Positions 35,213 through 44,440 of a stretch of 64,000 bases of DNA are shown piece after piece. This DNA is from AV69 sp963742315. GTDB lineage: Bacteria > Verrucomicrobiota > Verrucomicrobiia > Chthoniobacterales > UBA10450. The notes under the pieces are model-generated. The model ran no database searches. It was given only the letters and a program-made list of their open reading frames with translations, and was not told the origin of the DNA. Positions within the stretch are counted from its first letter, which is position 1, and each line of letters opens with the position of its first letter. Location: positions 62,001-126,000 of the forward strand of contig CAVULE010000007.1 in the NCBI GenBank assembly GCA_963742315.1, in the 5' to 3' direction. A program made the position numbers and the translations under genes.

Positions 35213-36901
35213 CTAGTGCGTTTGCAAAAATCGGTGTACGTCCGCCGCCAACTTTGCCCCAATTCCGTCCGTTGCAGCAATTTCTTCGGCACTAGCCCGC
35301 CGCAATCGTTTTACCGAGCCGAACTTTCGCAGCAATAGGTTTTTGCGATGCTGACTGACGCCCGGGCAATCGTCCAGAATGCTTTCGCCGATTCGTTTCT
35401 TCATCAGTAATTGATGATAGGCGTTGGCGAAACGATGCGCTTCATCACGGATGCGCTGAAGCAGACGCAAGGCGCCTGAATCTTCCGGCAAGTGCAACGG
35501 CAGCGCTCGCCCCGGTCGATATATCTCCTCGTGCTCCTTCGCCAGCCCGATAATTGCCAAATCGTGTAGCCCAAGCCGCTGAAGTTCCTTGCAAGCGGAT
35601 GAGAGCTGGCCCTTACCGCCATCGACAATAATTAGATCCGGAAGTCTGACAGCGACGAAATGCTCGTCATCGCGACCGGGGCGCCCCGCCTTTTCGTCAG
35701 CCGGACCGGAGCACCCCCCATTTTTGTCATCCCGACGGGAGCGAAGCGAAGTGGAGGGATCCTGTGGCGTTACCGGTAAGTTATCCAACGGAACCCGATC
35801 ACCATGACCGAGTCGATGGAGCGCTTCCGCCGGGTTTTCCTGGGAAAATTCGGCCGCTTCGGGATTTGCTTCACGCGCTTCGAGCAAAATTCGGGAATAT
35901 CTTCGCCGTACCACTTCCGCCATGCTGGCGAAATCATCCTGGCCGGCGACGGTGCGAATCCGATAACGACGATAACAATTTTTGTCCGGCATGCCGTCAC
36001 GGAAACAGACCATCGATGCGACGACATGGGTGGTGCTGATATTGGAGATGTCGAAGCATTCCATCACTCGCGGAATCTTCGGCAGTTGCAGAGCGTCGGC
36101 CAAGGCGCGGAGGTCGGCCTCAGGCTCGATCGTTGTCGGGAGGGAGCCGCGGGTGAAGCGGCGCGTCGGACGCGTAGTGCGTCGCAAGTCATCAAGCATG
36201 TTGCGCAATTCGGCCGCCTTCTCGAAATCGAGCTTTTCCGCTTGTGCGCGCATTTGCTTTTCCAACTCCGCCATCATTTCGCGGGAATGTCCTTCGAGAA
36301 ATTCGCAGGCCTGTGCGACACGTTCGCGATAAATCTCCGGCGTGATTTCACTTAATTTCATCGGCACCTGGTAGGTCGACGATTTCAATTCCCGTTCCGT
36401 CGGCGAGCCGCGACCGAAGGTGAGCACCCCAAATTTTTTGCGCATAAAATTCAACGTTTGCCGGAGTGCGCCGGCATGTGCATAGGGCCCAAAATAACGA
36501 GCGTTGTCATCCTTCTTGAAACGGGCGAGACGAAAACGCGGCCACTCCTCAGACTGATCCACCTTTACCAGCAGAAAACGTTTATCGTCCCGGAAAGAAA
36601 CATTATAACGCGGGCGATATTCCTTGATCAGTTTGCCTTCGAGCAAAATTGATTCCGCTTCGCTCTGCACGGTGTGGGTTTCAAAATCCCAAACCGCATC
36701 GAGCATGGCGCGGGTCTTCAAATCGGCCACCGCCACTTTCGATGGCATAAAATAAGAACCAACTCGCTTGCGCAGGTCGCGCGCTTTGCCGACGTAAATG
36801 ACGCGGTTGAAACGGTCGCGCATCAGATACACCCCCGGCTTATGGGGCACCTCATGCACTTTTTTCGTTAGATCTGGTTTCGCTTTTTTCACGCCGGCCA
36901 T
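35213..36901 (-). CDS. uvrC: excinuclease ABC subunit C with in-frame repeat insertion
   Basis: About 562 residues from ATG 36901 (the longer frame to 36976 adds 25 unrelated residues). It has the GIY-YIG domain (KPGVYLMRDRFNRVIYVGKARDL), a UVR motif (KLDFEKAAELRNML), an RNase H-like half with CFDISN and DLIIVDGGKGQL, and a C-terminal helix-hairpin-helix. It makes both incisions in nucleotide excision repair. Odd: between RRYSRILLEAREA and the DLIIVDGG strand there is an extra stretch of about 65 residues, partly encoded by three 30-bp tandem repeats. Other UvrC proteins have a short loop here. Confidence 0.93.
   Translation of the reverse strand: MAGVKKAKPDLTKKVHEVPHKPGVYLMRDRFNRVIYVGKARDLRKRVGSYFMPSKVAVADLKTRAMLDAVWDFETHTVQSEAESILLEGKLIKEYRPRYNVSFRDDKRFLLVKVDQSEEWPRFRLARFKKDDNARYFGPYAHAGALRQTLNFMRKKFGVLTFGRGSPTERELKSSTYQVPMKLSEITPEIYRERVAQACEFLEGHSREMMAELEKQMRAQAEKLDFEKAAELRNMLDDLRRTTRPTRRFTRGSLPTTIEPEADLRALADALQLPKIPRVMECFDISNISTTHVVASMVCFRDGMPDKNCYRRYRIRTVAGQDDFASMAEVVRRRYSRILLEAREANPEAAEFSQENPAEALHRLGHGDRVPLDNLPVTPQDPSTSLRSRRDDKNGGCSGPADEKAGRPGRDDEHFVAVRLPDLIIVDGGKGQLSSACKELQRLGLHDLAIIGLAKEHEEIYRPGRALPLHLPEDSGALRLLQRIRDEAHRFANAYHQLLMKKRIGESILDDCPGVSQHRKNLLLRKFGSVKRLRRASAEEIAATDGIGAKLAADVHRFLQTH
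35653..35762 (-). repeat. 3 x 30-bp tandem repeat inside uvrC
   Basis: Plus-strand units 35653-35682, 35683-35712 and 35713-35742 are 30 bp each and share the pattern (read on minus) GCYCCGGTCGSGATGACRA. They add ten residues per copy (RDDKNGG-, ADEKAG-, RDDEHF-like). The adjoining 20 bp (35743-35762) read CCTCCACTTCGCTTCG on the minus strand, resembling the intergenic repeat at 50436-50520. Confidence 0.8.
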
Positions 36902-37012
36902 CAATGACGTGGCTCCTGTTCCCAATCTTAGTCTTAATTGTAATCCAATTCTTCCGCTCGCTGGGAAAATCGACAACCCAACGACGATTTCGAAAAGCCT
37001 GGCTGGTCAATT

Positions 37013-37035
37013 AGCGGCACCCTGGAAGTGCCGCT
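37013..37035 (-). terminator. hairpin after the site-2 protease gene
   Basis: AGCGGCAC / GTGCCGCT, an 8-bp stem with a 7-nt loop, directly after the site-2 protease stop. No T-run follows on the minus strand, so termination strength is uncertain. Confidence 0.45.
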
Positions 37036-38118
37036 TTACGCCGCGCTTCGCTGCGGCATGGCCGAATGAACCATCATCAGTTCGGTTACATTTTCCGGGG
37101 TCAGCAGACCGACTAGTCGCTTCATCCCATCCAGCACGGGCACCATCGGACAATTGCACTCCTGCATGATGCGAAACGCTTCCTCAAAACGCGTACCGGT
37201 CGTCACCGTCGGAATATCGCGCCGCATCACGTCGGCGACTCGAATCTGCGGGTCGTGTCTACGTAACGCCGCAATGAGATCGTGCCGGGTCAAAACACCA
37301 GCAACGTTGCCACTTTCGTCGATCACTGGAAAATCGTGTTGCGAAGTAGCAAGCAATGCGTCCACCGCCTCCTGCAGGGTAGCGTTTTGCGGAAGCGAAT
37401 GGAATTCGCGCACCATTGCGCTCGAAACCGGAAAACTGCGCGAAATATCTTTGAGTTGAGCGAGGGCCGCTTCTTGCGATGCACCCATATAAACAAAAAA
37501 GGCAATGAAAAGAAGAAGGGGATTTCCAAAAAGGCCGATGAAACCGAAAATAAATGCGCAGCCCTGGCCGATACTGGCGGCGATTTGCGTGGCCCGCGCA
37601 TAACTCAATCGCGTGGCGAGAAGCGCGCGCAAGACACGGCCACCGTCCATCGGAAATGCCGGGAGCAAATTGAAAAGGACCAGGACAACGTTGATTACGA
37701 GCAGTTGGGCAAGGAGATCGGATCCTCCCATCATCGCTGGCGCCGCCAATCCACGCCAACCAACAACGGCGAACAAAGCGAGTGCGATCACCACGTTCAC
37801 CAGCGGGCCGGCAAGCGCGATGATTAACTCTTGCCGTGGTTCATCGGGCATTCGTTCCAGTCGTGCTACCCCGCCGATTGGCAGAAGAGTAATGTCGGGC
37901 GTGTTGATCCCGAAATTTTTCGCGGCAATGGCATGACCGAATTCATGCAGAACGACACAGAGAAAAAGCAAGAGCACAAAGAGGATGCGCCCCAACGCCA
38001 TAGCCGAGCCGCCTTGTGCGTAGTAGCCGACTGCGAGCCAGCCGATCAGCAGCAAAAACGTGATATGAATCCGCAACTGGATTCCAGCGATTCGAAAAAT
38101 GGGAAGGGACCAACTCAT
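37036..38118 (-). CDS. site-2 protease family protein with paired CBS domains
   Basis: 360 residues. Six or so membrane helices carry the zinc metalloprotease motifs VLHEFGHAIAA (HExxH) and NLLPAFPMDGGR (NPxxPxDG type). Residues 230-350 form a CBS pair (PVIDESGNVAGVLTRHDLI and PMVPVLDGMKRLVGLLTPENV). This is the SpoIVFB/Rip-type topology in which CBS modules sense nucleotides and gate intramembrane cleavage. The substrate is unknown. It is divergent from the FAD oxidoreductase. Confidence 0.92.
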   Translation of the reverse strand: MSWSLPIFRIAGIQLRIHITFLLLIGWLAVGYYAQGGSAMALGRILFVLLLFLCVVLHEFGHAIAAKNFGINTPDITLLPIGGVARLERMPDEPRQELIIALAGPLVNVVIALALFAVVGWRGLAAPAMMGGSDLLAQLLVINVVLVLFNLLPAFPMDGGRVLRALLATRLSYARATQIAASIGQGCAFIFGFIGLFGNPLLLFIAFFVYMGASQEAALAQLKDISRSFPVSSAMVREFHSLPQNATLQEAVDALLATSQHDFPVIDESGNVAGVLTRHDLIAALRRHDPQIRVADVMRRDIPTVTTGTRFEEAFRIMQECNCPMVPVLDGMKRLVGLLTPENVTELMMVHSAMPQRSAA

Positions 38119-38195
38119 GATCTAATGAGCTTACGCCGAAACCTGACGAGCGAAATCGCTTTAACGATGCGCTTGTTCCTGGACACTGAAACGAA

Positions 38196-39281
38196 ATGGA
38201 GATTTTCGATGTCGCGGTCATCGGTGGCGGACCAGCGGGGTCGGTTTGCGCTGCCTTTTGTGCGGCCAGCGGACTGAGCGTTGTGTTGATTGAGCGCGAA
38301 AAATTTCCGCGTGAGAAGGTGTGCGGCGATTGTTTGAATCCCGAATGTTGGCCAATTTTGCGGCGACTTGGAATCGATCAACGCGTTCGAGTCTTGCCGC
38401 ATGGTGCGCTCGATTGGGTGGAATTTATCAATGTGCGTGACGTTCATCTCCGGGTCGACTTGCCGCGTGGGGAAAACGCTGAGATCGCGATCAAACGCAG
38501 CGCGTTCGATTCCATCCTCCTGGAGCGGGCGCGTGAGTTCGGTACCGAAGTTCGTGAAGCAAGCACGCTGACTTCGATTGAGAAATCGGATGGCGCCTGG
38601 AAGTTAACGACAGGCGAAGCGACGGCGCCGTTTCGCGCGCGCGTGTTGGTGGGAGCTGATGGTCGCAATTCGACAGTGGCACGATTGCTCGGTCTGCTGC
38701 CGCGCATCGCGAAAGAACGCGTGGCGTTGCAGGCGCATATTTCATTGCCGCGGGACTTTGGAAATCGCGTCGTCCTGCAATTATTGCCGGGCGGTTATTC
38801 CGGCCAGGCCCCAGTGAATGATACTGAGCTGAATCTTTGTCTCGTTGGACGGCCGAAATCGATCCGCCCGCTTCAACATTGGGCAACGCGGTATTTCAAT
38901 CTCGGGTCGTCGCAAACCTGGCGCACGATCACTCCGCTGACGCGTTCCGCCCTCCCGCCTGCCGGCGAAAATGTGCTTTTCGTGGGCGATGCCGCCCGCG
39001 TGGTCGAGCCGTTCACCGGCGAGGGGATTTTTTATGCGTTGCGCTCCGGTGAACTGGCGGCCGACGCCGCCAAAGAGATGATTCGCGGGGATGCAGCGGA
39101 AGCGGTGCGCGATTATGCCGCGCAACACGCCGCGATGTATGGTGGCCGCCTCTGGATTAACGCGCTGGCGCGCAGTGCGGTTGTTTCGCCCAAGCTGGGA
39201 TCAATTCTTTTTGAATTCGCACGTTTTCAGCCGGCGCTGCTCGGTCTCCTAACGCGAAAGATCGTGACGGCGAAGTTGTAG
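38196..39281 (+). CDS. FAD-dependent oxidoreductase (geranylgeranyl reductase-like)
   Basis: 361 residues. It has FAD-binding VAVIGGGPAGSVCAAFCA at the N-terminus, EKVCGDCLNPE after it, ARVLVGADGRNSTVARLLG (the DG motif) and VLFVGDAARVVEPFTGEGIFYALRSG for the second FAD contact. This is the p-hydroxybenzoate hydroxylase superfamily, closest in pattern to the geranylgeranyl reductase branch, acting on lipids or polyketides. The substrate is not determined. Its TAG stop is formed inside the arm of an intergenic inverted repeat. Confidence 0.82.
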   Translation: MEIFDVAVIGGGPAGSVCAAFCAASGLSVVLIEREKFPREKVCGDCLNPECWPILRRLGIDQRVRVLPHGALDWVEFINVRDVHLRVDLPRGENAEIAIKRSAFDSILLERAREFGTEVREASTLTSIEKSDGAWKLTTGEATAPFRARVLVGADGRNSTVARLLGLLPRIAKERVALQAHISLPRDFGNRVVLQLLPGGYSGQAPVNDTELNLCLVGRPKSIRPLQHWATRYFNLGSSQTWRTITPLTRSALPPAGENVLFVGDAARVVEPFTGEGIFYALRSGELAADAAKEMIRGDAAEAVRDYAAQHAAMYGGRLWINALARSAVVSPKLGSILFEFARFQPALLGLLTRKIVTAKL

Positions 39282-39342
39282 CTGCCGCCGTCGCCGGCGG
39301 CAGAGACCTGGATCTCCGCCGCTGAGGACAGCGGCAGCTACA
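39277..39342. repeat. GTAGCTGCCGC inverted repeat supplying both stop codons
   Basis: Perfect 12-bp outer arms TGTAGCTGCCGC (39277-39288) and GCGGCAGCTACA (39331-39342) enclose two smaller hairpins (GCCGCC..GGCGGC and CCGCTG AGGA CAGCGG). The TAG in each arm is the stop codon of the neighbouring convergent gene: 39279-39281 for the FAD oxidoreductase and 39338-39340 for folD. Confidence 0.88.
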
Positions 39343-40216
39343 GCTCAGAGATTTGCCGGCAAGCTTTGACTGTGTTGGACATCAGCATCGCGATCGTCAT
39401 CGGACCGACCCCGCCGGGAACGGGAGTAATCGCACCGGCTACTTTCGAAACGCTTTCGAAATCGACGTCGCCGACGAGTTTGTAACCTCGCTCGCTAGCG
39501 GCGTCCTCCACCCGATTGATTCCGACATCAATTATGCTCGCCCCTTCACGAACAAATTCCGTTCTAACGAAATGTGGACGACCGATGGCGGCGATGATCA
39601 CGTCGGCCCGCCGGCAAATTTCAACAATATTCCTGGTGCGGGAATGGATCACCGTGACGGTTGCGTCGATGCCCTTTCGCATAAGCAAAAGCGCCATTGG
39701 CTTTCCGACGATCATGCTGCGACCGAGGACGGCGACGTTGGCGCCGGAGAGGGCAACGCCGGTTTCGCGGAGCAGACGCAAACAACCAAGGGGCGTGCAC
39801 GGCACAAAACCGGTGTCGTCGTCGAGCGCAAGCTTCGCAACATTGAGCGGATGAAATCCGTCCACATCTTTGCGCGGATCGAGCGCGCGAAGGATCGCCG
39901 CTTCGTCGATTTGCGGCGGCGGCGGCGATTGAACGAGAATGCCATGGATTTTCTCATCGCGATTTAACTCATCAACCCGCGCGAGCAGTTCCTCCTGCGT
40001 GGTCGTAACCGGCAGTTCCAGTTTCACCGAATGCAGGCCAAGCTCGCGGCACATTTTGTCTTTGGCGCGCACGTAGGCGCGAGAGGCGGGATCATCGCCG
40101 ACGAGAACCACGGCCAGACCCGGCATTGTCCCCCGCGATTTGAGGCTGGCAATTTCGCCGCGCAATTCCGCGTAGACTCTCTCGGCGATTGCACGTCCAT
40201 CGATTAACTTTGCCAT
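39338..40216 (-). CDS. folD: methylene-THF dehydrogenase / cyclohydrolase
   Basis: 292 residues, standard FolD. It has DDPASRAYVRAKDKMCRELG with the catalytic Lys, GILVQSPPPPQ, PCTPLGCLRLL, NVAVLGRSMIVGKPMALLL (NADP site) and TPVPGGVGPMTIAMLM. It interconverts methylene-, methenyl- and 10-formyl-THF and so feeds metF, thyA and purN found elsewhere in the window. Its stop lies in the shared repeat arm. Confidence 0.97.
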   Translation of the reverse strand: MAKLIDGRAIAERVYAELRGEIASLKSRGTMPGLAVVLVGDDPASRAYVRAKDKMCRELGLHSVKLELPVTTTQEELLARVDELNRDEKIHGILVQSPPPPQIDEAAILRALDPRKDVDGFHPLNVAKLALDDDTGFVPCTPLGCLRLLRETGVALSGANVAVLGRSMIVGKPMALLLMRKGIDATVTVIHSRTRNIVEICRRADVIIAAIGRPHFVRTEFVREGASIIDVGINRVEDAASERGYKLVGDVDFESVSKVAGAITPVPGGVGPMTIAMLMSNTVKACRQISEL

Positions 40217-40236
40217 GGTCAGATCCGCCGAAGCTA

Positions 40237-40887
40237 TCAGCGCATTTCCACCAGCGCCATCATCGCCGACTTCAGGCGCTCACGCTCGGCCTCGAATTCC
40301 TCTTCGTTCGATGTTTTTAAAACTTCGTGGGGCTGGCCCAGAATGAAGCGCACTCGGGTAAACGGACGCGGGAGGATGAATTTGTCCCAACTGGACAGTC
40401 TCCAGCAGCGCGCGTATTCGAGGTTCAACGGCACGACGCGGGCCCCGGTTTTTTGCGCCAGCAGAATGATCCCTCCGCCGGGGCGATATGCCGGACCACG
40501 CGGACCATCCGGGGTGATGACGACATCGTGACCTGATGCGATGACGTCGGCCAACTGCAACATGGCGGCCGCGCCTTTGCGCGAGCTGGACCCCCGAACG
40601 ACCGAGAAACCAAACCGGCGCACCAGGTTGGCCAACCAGGCGCCATCACGGCTGGCGCTGATGAGGGCCGCGCCCTGCCGTTGCGTAATAAAGTGACGAA
40701 TGGCGAAGGGAAGCAGGAGAAGGCGATTATGCCAGGCCGCGCCAATGAACCGTTCCGAAACCGGGGTCTGTAGAATTTTTCCACGGTCCTCGATTTCAAA
40801 ACGAATGGTATGCGACCAGACTTGAAGCAGGCGAAAGCCGAAGGCGACAAGAATGCGCGCACGGAGACTTTCCGGATCTAGCTTCAA
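40237..40887 (-). CDS. lysophospholipid acyltransferase family protein (DUF374)
   Basis: 216 residues. The DUF374 pattern is visible: AAWHNRLLLLPFAIRHF (catalytic H with the typical WHxxLL form), ISASRDGAWLANLVRRFGF, VVRGSSSRKGAAAML and VVITPDGPRGPAYRPGGGI. It probably transfers an acyl chain to a lipid A-like or phospholipid acceptor at the inner membrane. Its start overlaps the ubiX stop by 4 bp. Confidence 0.86.
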   Translation of the reverse strand: MKLDPESLRARILVAFGFRLLQVWSHTIRFEIEDRGKILQTPVSERFIGAAWHNRLLLLPFAIRHFITQRQGAALISASRDGAWLANLVRRFGFSVVRGSSSRKGAAAMLQLADVIASGHDVVITPDGPRGPAYRPGGGIILLAQKTGARVVPLNLEYARCWRLSSWDKFILPRPFTRVRFILGQPHEVLKTSNEEEFEAERERLKSAMMALVEMR

Positions 40888-41453
40888 ATTCGCCGTCGAC
40901 CAGCTTGTTGACTTTGCCAGCGGAATGCTTGCGGACTGGGCAATCCAAGTTGATCGAGAATGCGCCAGACTACTGTGTCGGCGATTTGGTTGGCATTTTT
41001 GGGACCGCTGTAAAAGGATGGGATGGCGGGTAGCACGATCGCGCCGGCTTCGATCAAAGTGACGACATTACGTGCCTGAATGAGACTCCAGGGCGTTTCT
41101 CGTGGGACGACAATGAGTTTTCGGCGTTCCTTCAAAAAGACGTCAGCGGCACGCAGGAGCGCGCCCTGACCCGAACCAGTGGCAATTCGACCGAGCGTGG
41201 ACATCGAGCAGGGCACAACTACCATCGCGTCGAAACGGGCAGAGCCGCTGACGAATGGAACGTTCATATCGTCGTCGGGATGCTGGAGAACTTTTGGAGG
41301 AAGGCGAAAGGTAAGGAGTTCGTGATCGGCGACCTGCCGGGCATGCGCGGTCATGACCAGATGAACTTCGTGTTCGCTCGCATTGATCTGTTCGAGCAAA
41401 CGCTGCAAATAAATGCTGCCACTGGCGCCGGTCGCGCCGATCACAATCTTCAT
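40884..41453 (-). CDS. ubiX: flavin prenyltransferase UbiX
   Basis: About 189 residues from ATG 41453. IVIGATGASGSIYLQRLLE is the FMN loop. VVVPCSMSTLGRIATGSG and LIVVPRETPWSLIQARNV are UbiX signatures. It makes prenylated FMN, the cofactor for UbiD-type decarboxylases (none here). The upstream frame to 41630 is not used, since the ATG gives an ATGA overlap with xylB. Three minus-strand genes (xylB, ubiX, acyltransferase) are chained by 4-bp overlaps. Confidence 0.93.
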   Translation of the reverse strand: MKIVIGATGASGSIYLQRLLEQINASEHEVHLVMTAHARQVADHELLTFRLPPKVLQHPDDDMNVPFVSGSARFDAMVVVPCSMSTLGRIATGSGQGALLRAADVFLKERRKLIVVPRETPWSLIQARNVVTLIEAGAIVLPAIPSFYSGPKNANQIADTVVWRILDQLGLPSPQAFRWQSQQAGRRRI

Positions 41454-42946
41454 AGGTATCCGCCGCTTGCTAGTTTCTGCGTGAGATCGGCATATCGTCC
41501 ACGCAATTCCGCATAAAGGGTTTCGTTTTCTTTCCGCGGTTCGGCCCGTGTTTTGCGATCGGTCTTGACCGCGGGCTTCACAATCTTCTCCAGCGGCATT
41601 GGATCTCCCCGGGTTTGCCCGAAAGTCCATGCCGCTTGAATTGCTGCCCCAAGAGCTGCGCCCTCCCCGATTTTGAATCCCACCACTGGTAGCCCGAAGA
41701 GGTCAGACACGACTTGGCGCACAGTCGCACTTTTGGCTCCGCCACCGGTGATACCCAATTCATCGGCGCGAATTCCCAGCTCGACGAGACGTTTCATTCC
41801 CTGAGCAAGTCCAACAACTAGCCCCTCAATCAAGGCGCGGGCAATGTCTTGGCGATTCGTGTTGGTCGAATTCAGACCGTGAATCACACCGCAGCCATTC
41901 GGCAAATTTGGCAGCCGTTCCCCGTCGAAATAGGGTAGGAACATCAGACCATTGGCGCCGGGCTGAGAGCGTGCCACATTTTTTTCCAGAACGTTCATCT
42001 CCCATCCAAACAAATCGCGAACGCGGTCGACTGCACTAGCCACGTTCATCGTACAAGCCAGTGCCAGCCAGTGATCTGTGCTATCACAAAATGCGGAAAT
42101 TTCTCCCCTTGGATCGATCATTGGGGTTTCCGTAAACGCGTAAAGGGTGCCGGAAGTGCCCAGGCTCATGCTGAGTCGGCCAATGGCGATGTTTCCGGTG
42201 CCGATCGCACCGAGCATGTTGTCACCGCCGCCTGCGCTGACAAGGACGTCACCTAGCTGAAACTTTTCGCGTAAGGTTGAGCGCAGCAAACCGGCCGGCC
42301 GAGTAGAGGAACGAAGTGGCGGAAACTTGGCCAGCAGATCTTTGTCGATAAATTCGGCGAGCGGCGCGCACCAAGTCCGCGACTGGACATCGAGTAATCC
42401 AGTGCCCGAGGCGTCGCCATATTCCATCTGCCGTTCGCCGGTGAGCCAGAAGTTCAGAAAATCATGGGGCAGAAGAATGGTGCGCGTATGCGTGAAATTC
42501 TTTGGTTCATTTTCTTTTAACCACAAAATTTTCGGCGCCGTGTAACCGGGGACCATGGCATTACCTGTGCGGCGAATGAGTTCGTCCACATTTCCCAAAG
42601 CGCGATTTAGTTTCTCTGCCTCCGGTGCGGTCGAGGTATCGCACCACAGCTTGGCCGGGCGTACCGGTTGGTTGCGATGGTCGAGGGTAACGAGGCCATG
42701 TTGTTGCCCGCTCAGGCCAAGGGCCACGACTTCATTGCGGCGCTCGCCGATTTTTTCCAGACAGCTCTGGATGACGCGCTCGGCCGCATCACACCAGCTT
42801 TCCGGATCCTGTTCGACATGACCCCGCGGCAACCCCTCGATAAACGAGTGTGGCGCGCTGGCCTGGGCGAGAACTTTTCCGGAATTAACTTCGAGTACCA
42901 GACCTTTGCAGGTAGTTGTCCCACTGTCGAGACCGAGGCATAGCAT
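41450..42946 (-). CDS. xylB: xylulokinase-type FGGY carbohydrate kinase
   Basis: 498 residues. The N-terminus LCLGLDSGTTTCKGLVLE is the phosphate-1 loop. LGLSGQQHGLVTLD and PAKLWCDTST contain the sugar contacts of xylulokinase, and ISAGGGDNMLGAIGTG-like and GITGGGAKSATVRQ cover the ATP lobe. It phosphorylates D-xylulose, although FGGY kinases differ in sugar. No xylose isomerase is adjacent. It is translationally coupled to ubiX. Confidence 0.85.
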   Translation of the reverse strand: MLCLGLDSGTTTCKGLVLEVNSGKVLAQASAPHSFIEGLPRGHVEQDPESWCDAAERVIQSCLEKIGERRNEVVALGLSGQQHGLVTLDHRNQPVRPAKLWCDTSTAPEAEKLNRALGNVDELIRRTGNAMVPGYTAPKILWLKENEPKNFTHTRTILLPHDFLNFWLTGERQMEYGDASGTGLLDVQSRTWCAPLAEFIDKDLLAKFPPLRSSTRPAGLLRSTLREKFQLGDVLVSAGGGDNMLGAIGTGNIAIGRLSMSLGTSGTLYAFTETPMIDPRGEISAFCDSTDHWLALACTMNVASAVDRVRDLFGWEMNVLEKNVARSQPGANGLMFLPYFDGERLPNLPNGCGVIHGLNSTNTNRQDIARALIEGLVVGLAQGMKRLVELGIRADELGITGGGAKSATVRQVVSDLFGLPVVGFKIGEGAALGAAIQAAWTFGQTRGDPMPLEKIVKPAVKTDRKTRAEPRKENETLYAELRGRYADLTQKLASGGYL

Positions 42947-42991
42947 TGTCGAATTTGAATTCGAGGCGAGGCCGCGGCAATTAGTTTAGCG

Positions 42992-43381
42992 ATGATTAAG
43001 AAACTATTGCATACCCGTTATCGTGTGACCGATCTGGAAAGGACGGTCGCCTTTTACCGAGACGTCCTCGGTTTGGAGGAAACACGGCGACACACCTCCG
43101 GCCGTGGATCGCAGCTCGTCTTTTTCAAAGCACCCGAGAGCAAGGAAGAGATCGAGATTTGCAAGTACGACAAGAGTGGCCCAGTAGTGGTGGGGCCGGA
43201 CCTGACCCATCTCGCGTTTGAAGTGGACGATCTGGAAAAATTTGCAAGACAGGCTGCGGCCAAGGGTTATCCGCTGTCCGACGGCCCGCATCCCAATGGC
43301 AATGGGGGCGCGATTGCGTTCATCGACGCTCCGGAGGGCTACGAGATTGAATTGATCCAGCGCGGGCGCGAAACTGGCTAA
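42992..43381 (+). CDS. VOC-family glyoxalase I-like protein
   Basis: 129 residues with two beta-alpha-beta-beta-beta units. Metal ligands fit glyoxalase I: His in LLHTRYRV, Glu in EEIEIC, His in LTHLAFEVDD and Glu in YEIELIQRG. Lactoylglutathione lyase activity is plausible, but other VOC enzymes share the ligands. It has its own promoter region after the divergent xylB. Confidence 0.82.
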   Translation: MIKKLLHTRYRVTDLERTVAFYRDVLGLEETRRHTSGRGSQLVFFKAPESKEEIEICKYDKSGPVVVGPDLTHLAFEVDDLEKFARQAAAKGYPLSDGPHPNGNGGAIAFIDAPEGYEIELIQRGRETG

Positions 43382-43433
43382 TTTAGAATACCCCGTTTGC
43401 GGCGGCATTGACGCTAACAACTATTCACAGCCG

Positions 43434-44402
43434 ATGAAACAAGTGAAGCGCTGGCTTACGCTGACCGTTTGCGCGTTGCTTTTTATCGGCAATGTCAGTG
43501 CCGCGATCTCGTCGGAAGACGATGATGAGGTTAACGTAGTTCGCCCGAGTGGCGTGAATAAGCCCCACGCCAAAAGCACTTCGCGGACTCGCAGCCGCTC
43601 ATCGGCCGATTCGGGCAAAACAGATGACATTTCAATTCCCGCCTCTGCGCTGACACCGGGGCCATCCGGCGCCGTCCCGAATACGCGAGCCAATTCGGTG
43701 ATGGTGGTCGATGCGCGGACCGGCGCGGTGTTACACGAGAAAAACGCCGATCAACCGCGGGCGGCCGCGAGCACACAAAAACTGCTGACTGCGCTAATTG
43801 TTGCGGAAACCGGTTACCTCGATCGACCGGTTCGAGTAGAACCGATCGACACTTTCGCAGAGCCAGTGCGGTTGAATATTCGATCGGGAGAAGTTTATCA
43901 GCGGATAGATCTGTTGCGCGCACTGCTGGTGAAAAGTCCCAACGATGTAGCGCGTTGTCTGGCGCGCGACAACGCCGGCAGCATCGAAGCGTTCGCCGAC
44001 AGAATGAATGCAAAAGCACAACTTCTGGGCGCGACTCATTCGCATTTTCTGAATCCGAACGGGCTCCCAATTCCGGGCCAGTATTCCACCGCACGCGATC
44101 TCGCGGTTATCGCGCGCGCGGCTTATGCAAATCCGACGATTCGTTCCATTGTCTGTCTGCCTCAGCTTGTTTTTCGCTACGCCAACGGTCGGACCCGCGA
44201 GCTGGAAAACACCAACAAAGTTCTGAGGCGGCTTCCCTTTTGCAACGGAATGAAAACCGGCTACACCGAAGCGGCCGGCCACTGTCTGATAGCAAGCGGT
44301 TCGCGCCCGGGGCGCGACATCATCGTAGTGGTCCTGGGCGATACCAAATCCGGGGTCTGGACTGATGCCGCTTCGTTGCTTTCCTGGGGTCTTTGGCTCT
44401 GA
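43434..44402 (+). CDS. D-alanyl-D-alanine carboxypeptidase (S11, DacF-like)
   Basis: 322 residues. A signal peptide (1-23) is followed by a charged Ser/Arg linker, then the S11 domain with AASTQKLLTALIVAE (S113, K116), SPND with the SxN set (S168, N170) and MKTGYTEAAGHCLI (KTG). It trims pentapeptide stems in the periplasm. No C-terminal amphipathic anchor is present, so the long linker may be the only membrane-side spacer. It ends just before a multi-hairpin repeat. Confidence 0.92.
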   Translation: MKQVKRWLTLTVCALLFIGNVSAAISSEDDDEVNVVRPSGVNKPHAKSTSRTRSRSSADSGKTDDISIPASALTPGPSGAVPNTRANSVMVVDARTGAVLHEKNADQPRAAASTQKLLTALIVAETGYLDRPVRVEPIDTFAEPVRLNIRSGEVYQRIDLLRALLVKSPNDVARCLARDNAGSIEAFADRMNAKAQLLGATHSHFLNPNGLPIPGQYSTARDLAVIARAAYANPTIRSIVCLPQLVFRYANGRTRELENTNKVLRRLPFCNGMKTGYTEAAGHCLIASGSRPGRDIIVVVLGDTKSGVWTDAASLLSWGLWL

Positions 44403-44440
44403 TTGTAGGATGCGCGGGCTGCAGCCCCCAGTGTCCGGCG

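Noticed and set aside
41454..41630. 59-residue N-terminal extension of ubiX
   Set aside because: It is antisense-like reading over the xylB end in another frame. ATG 41453 fits the family start and the ATGA overlap.
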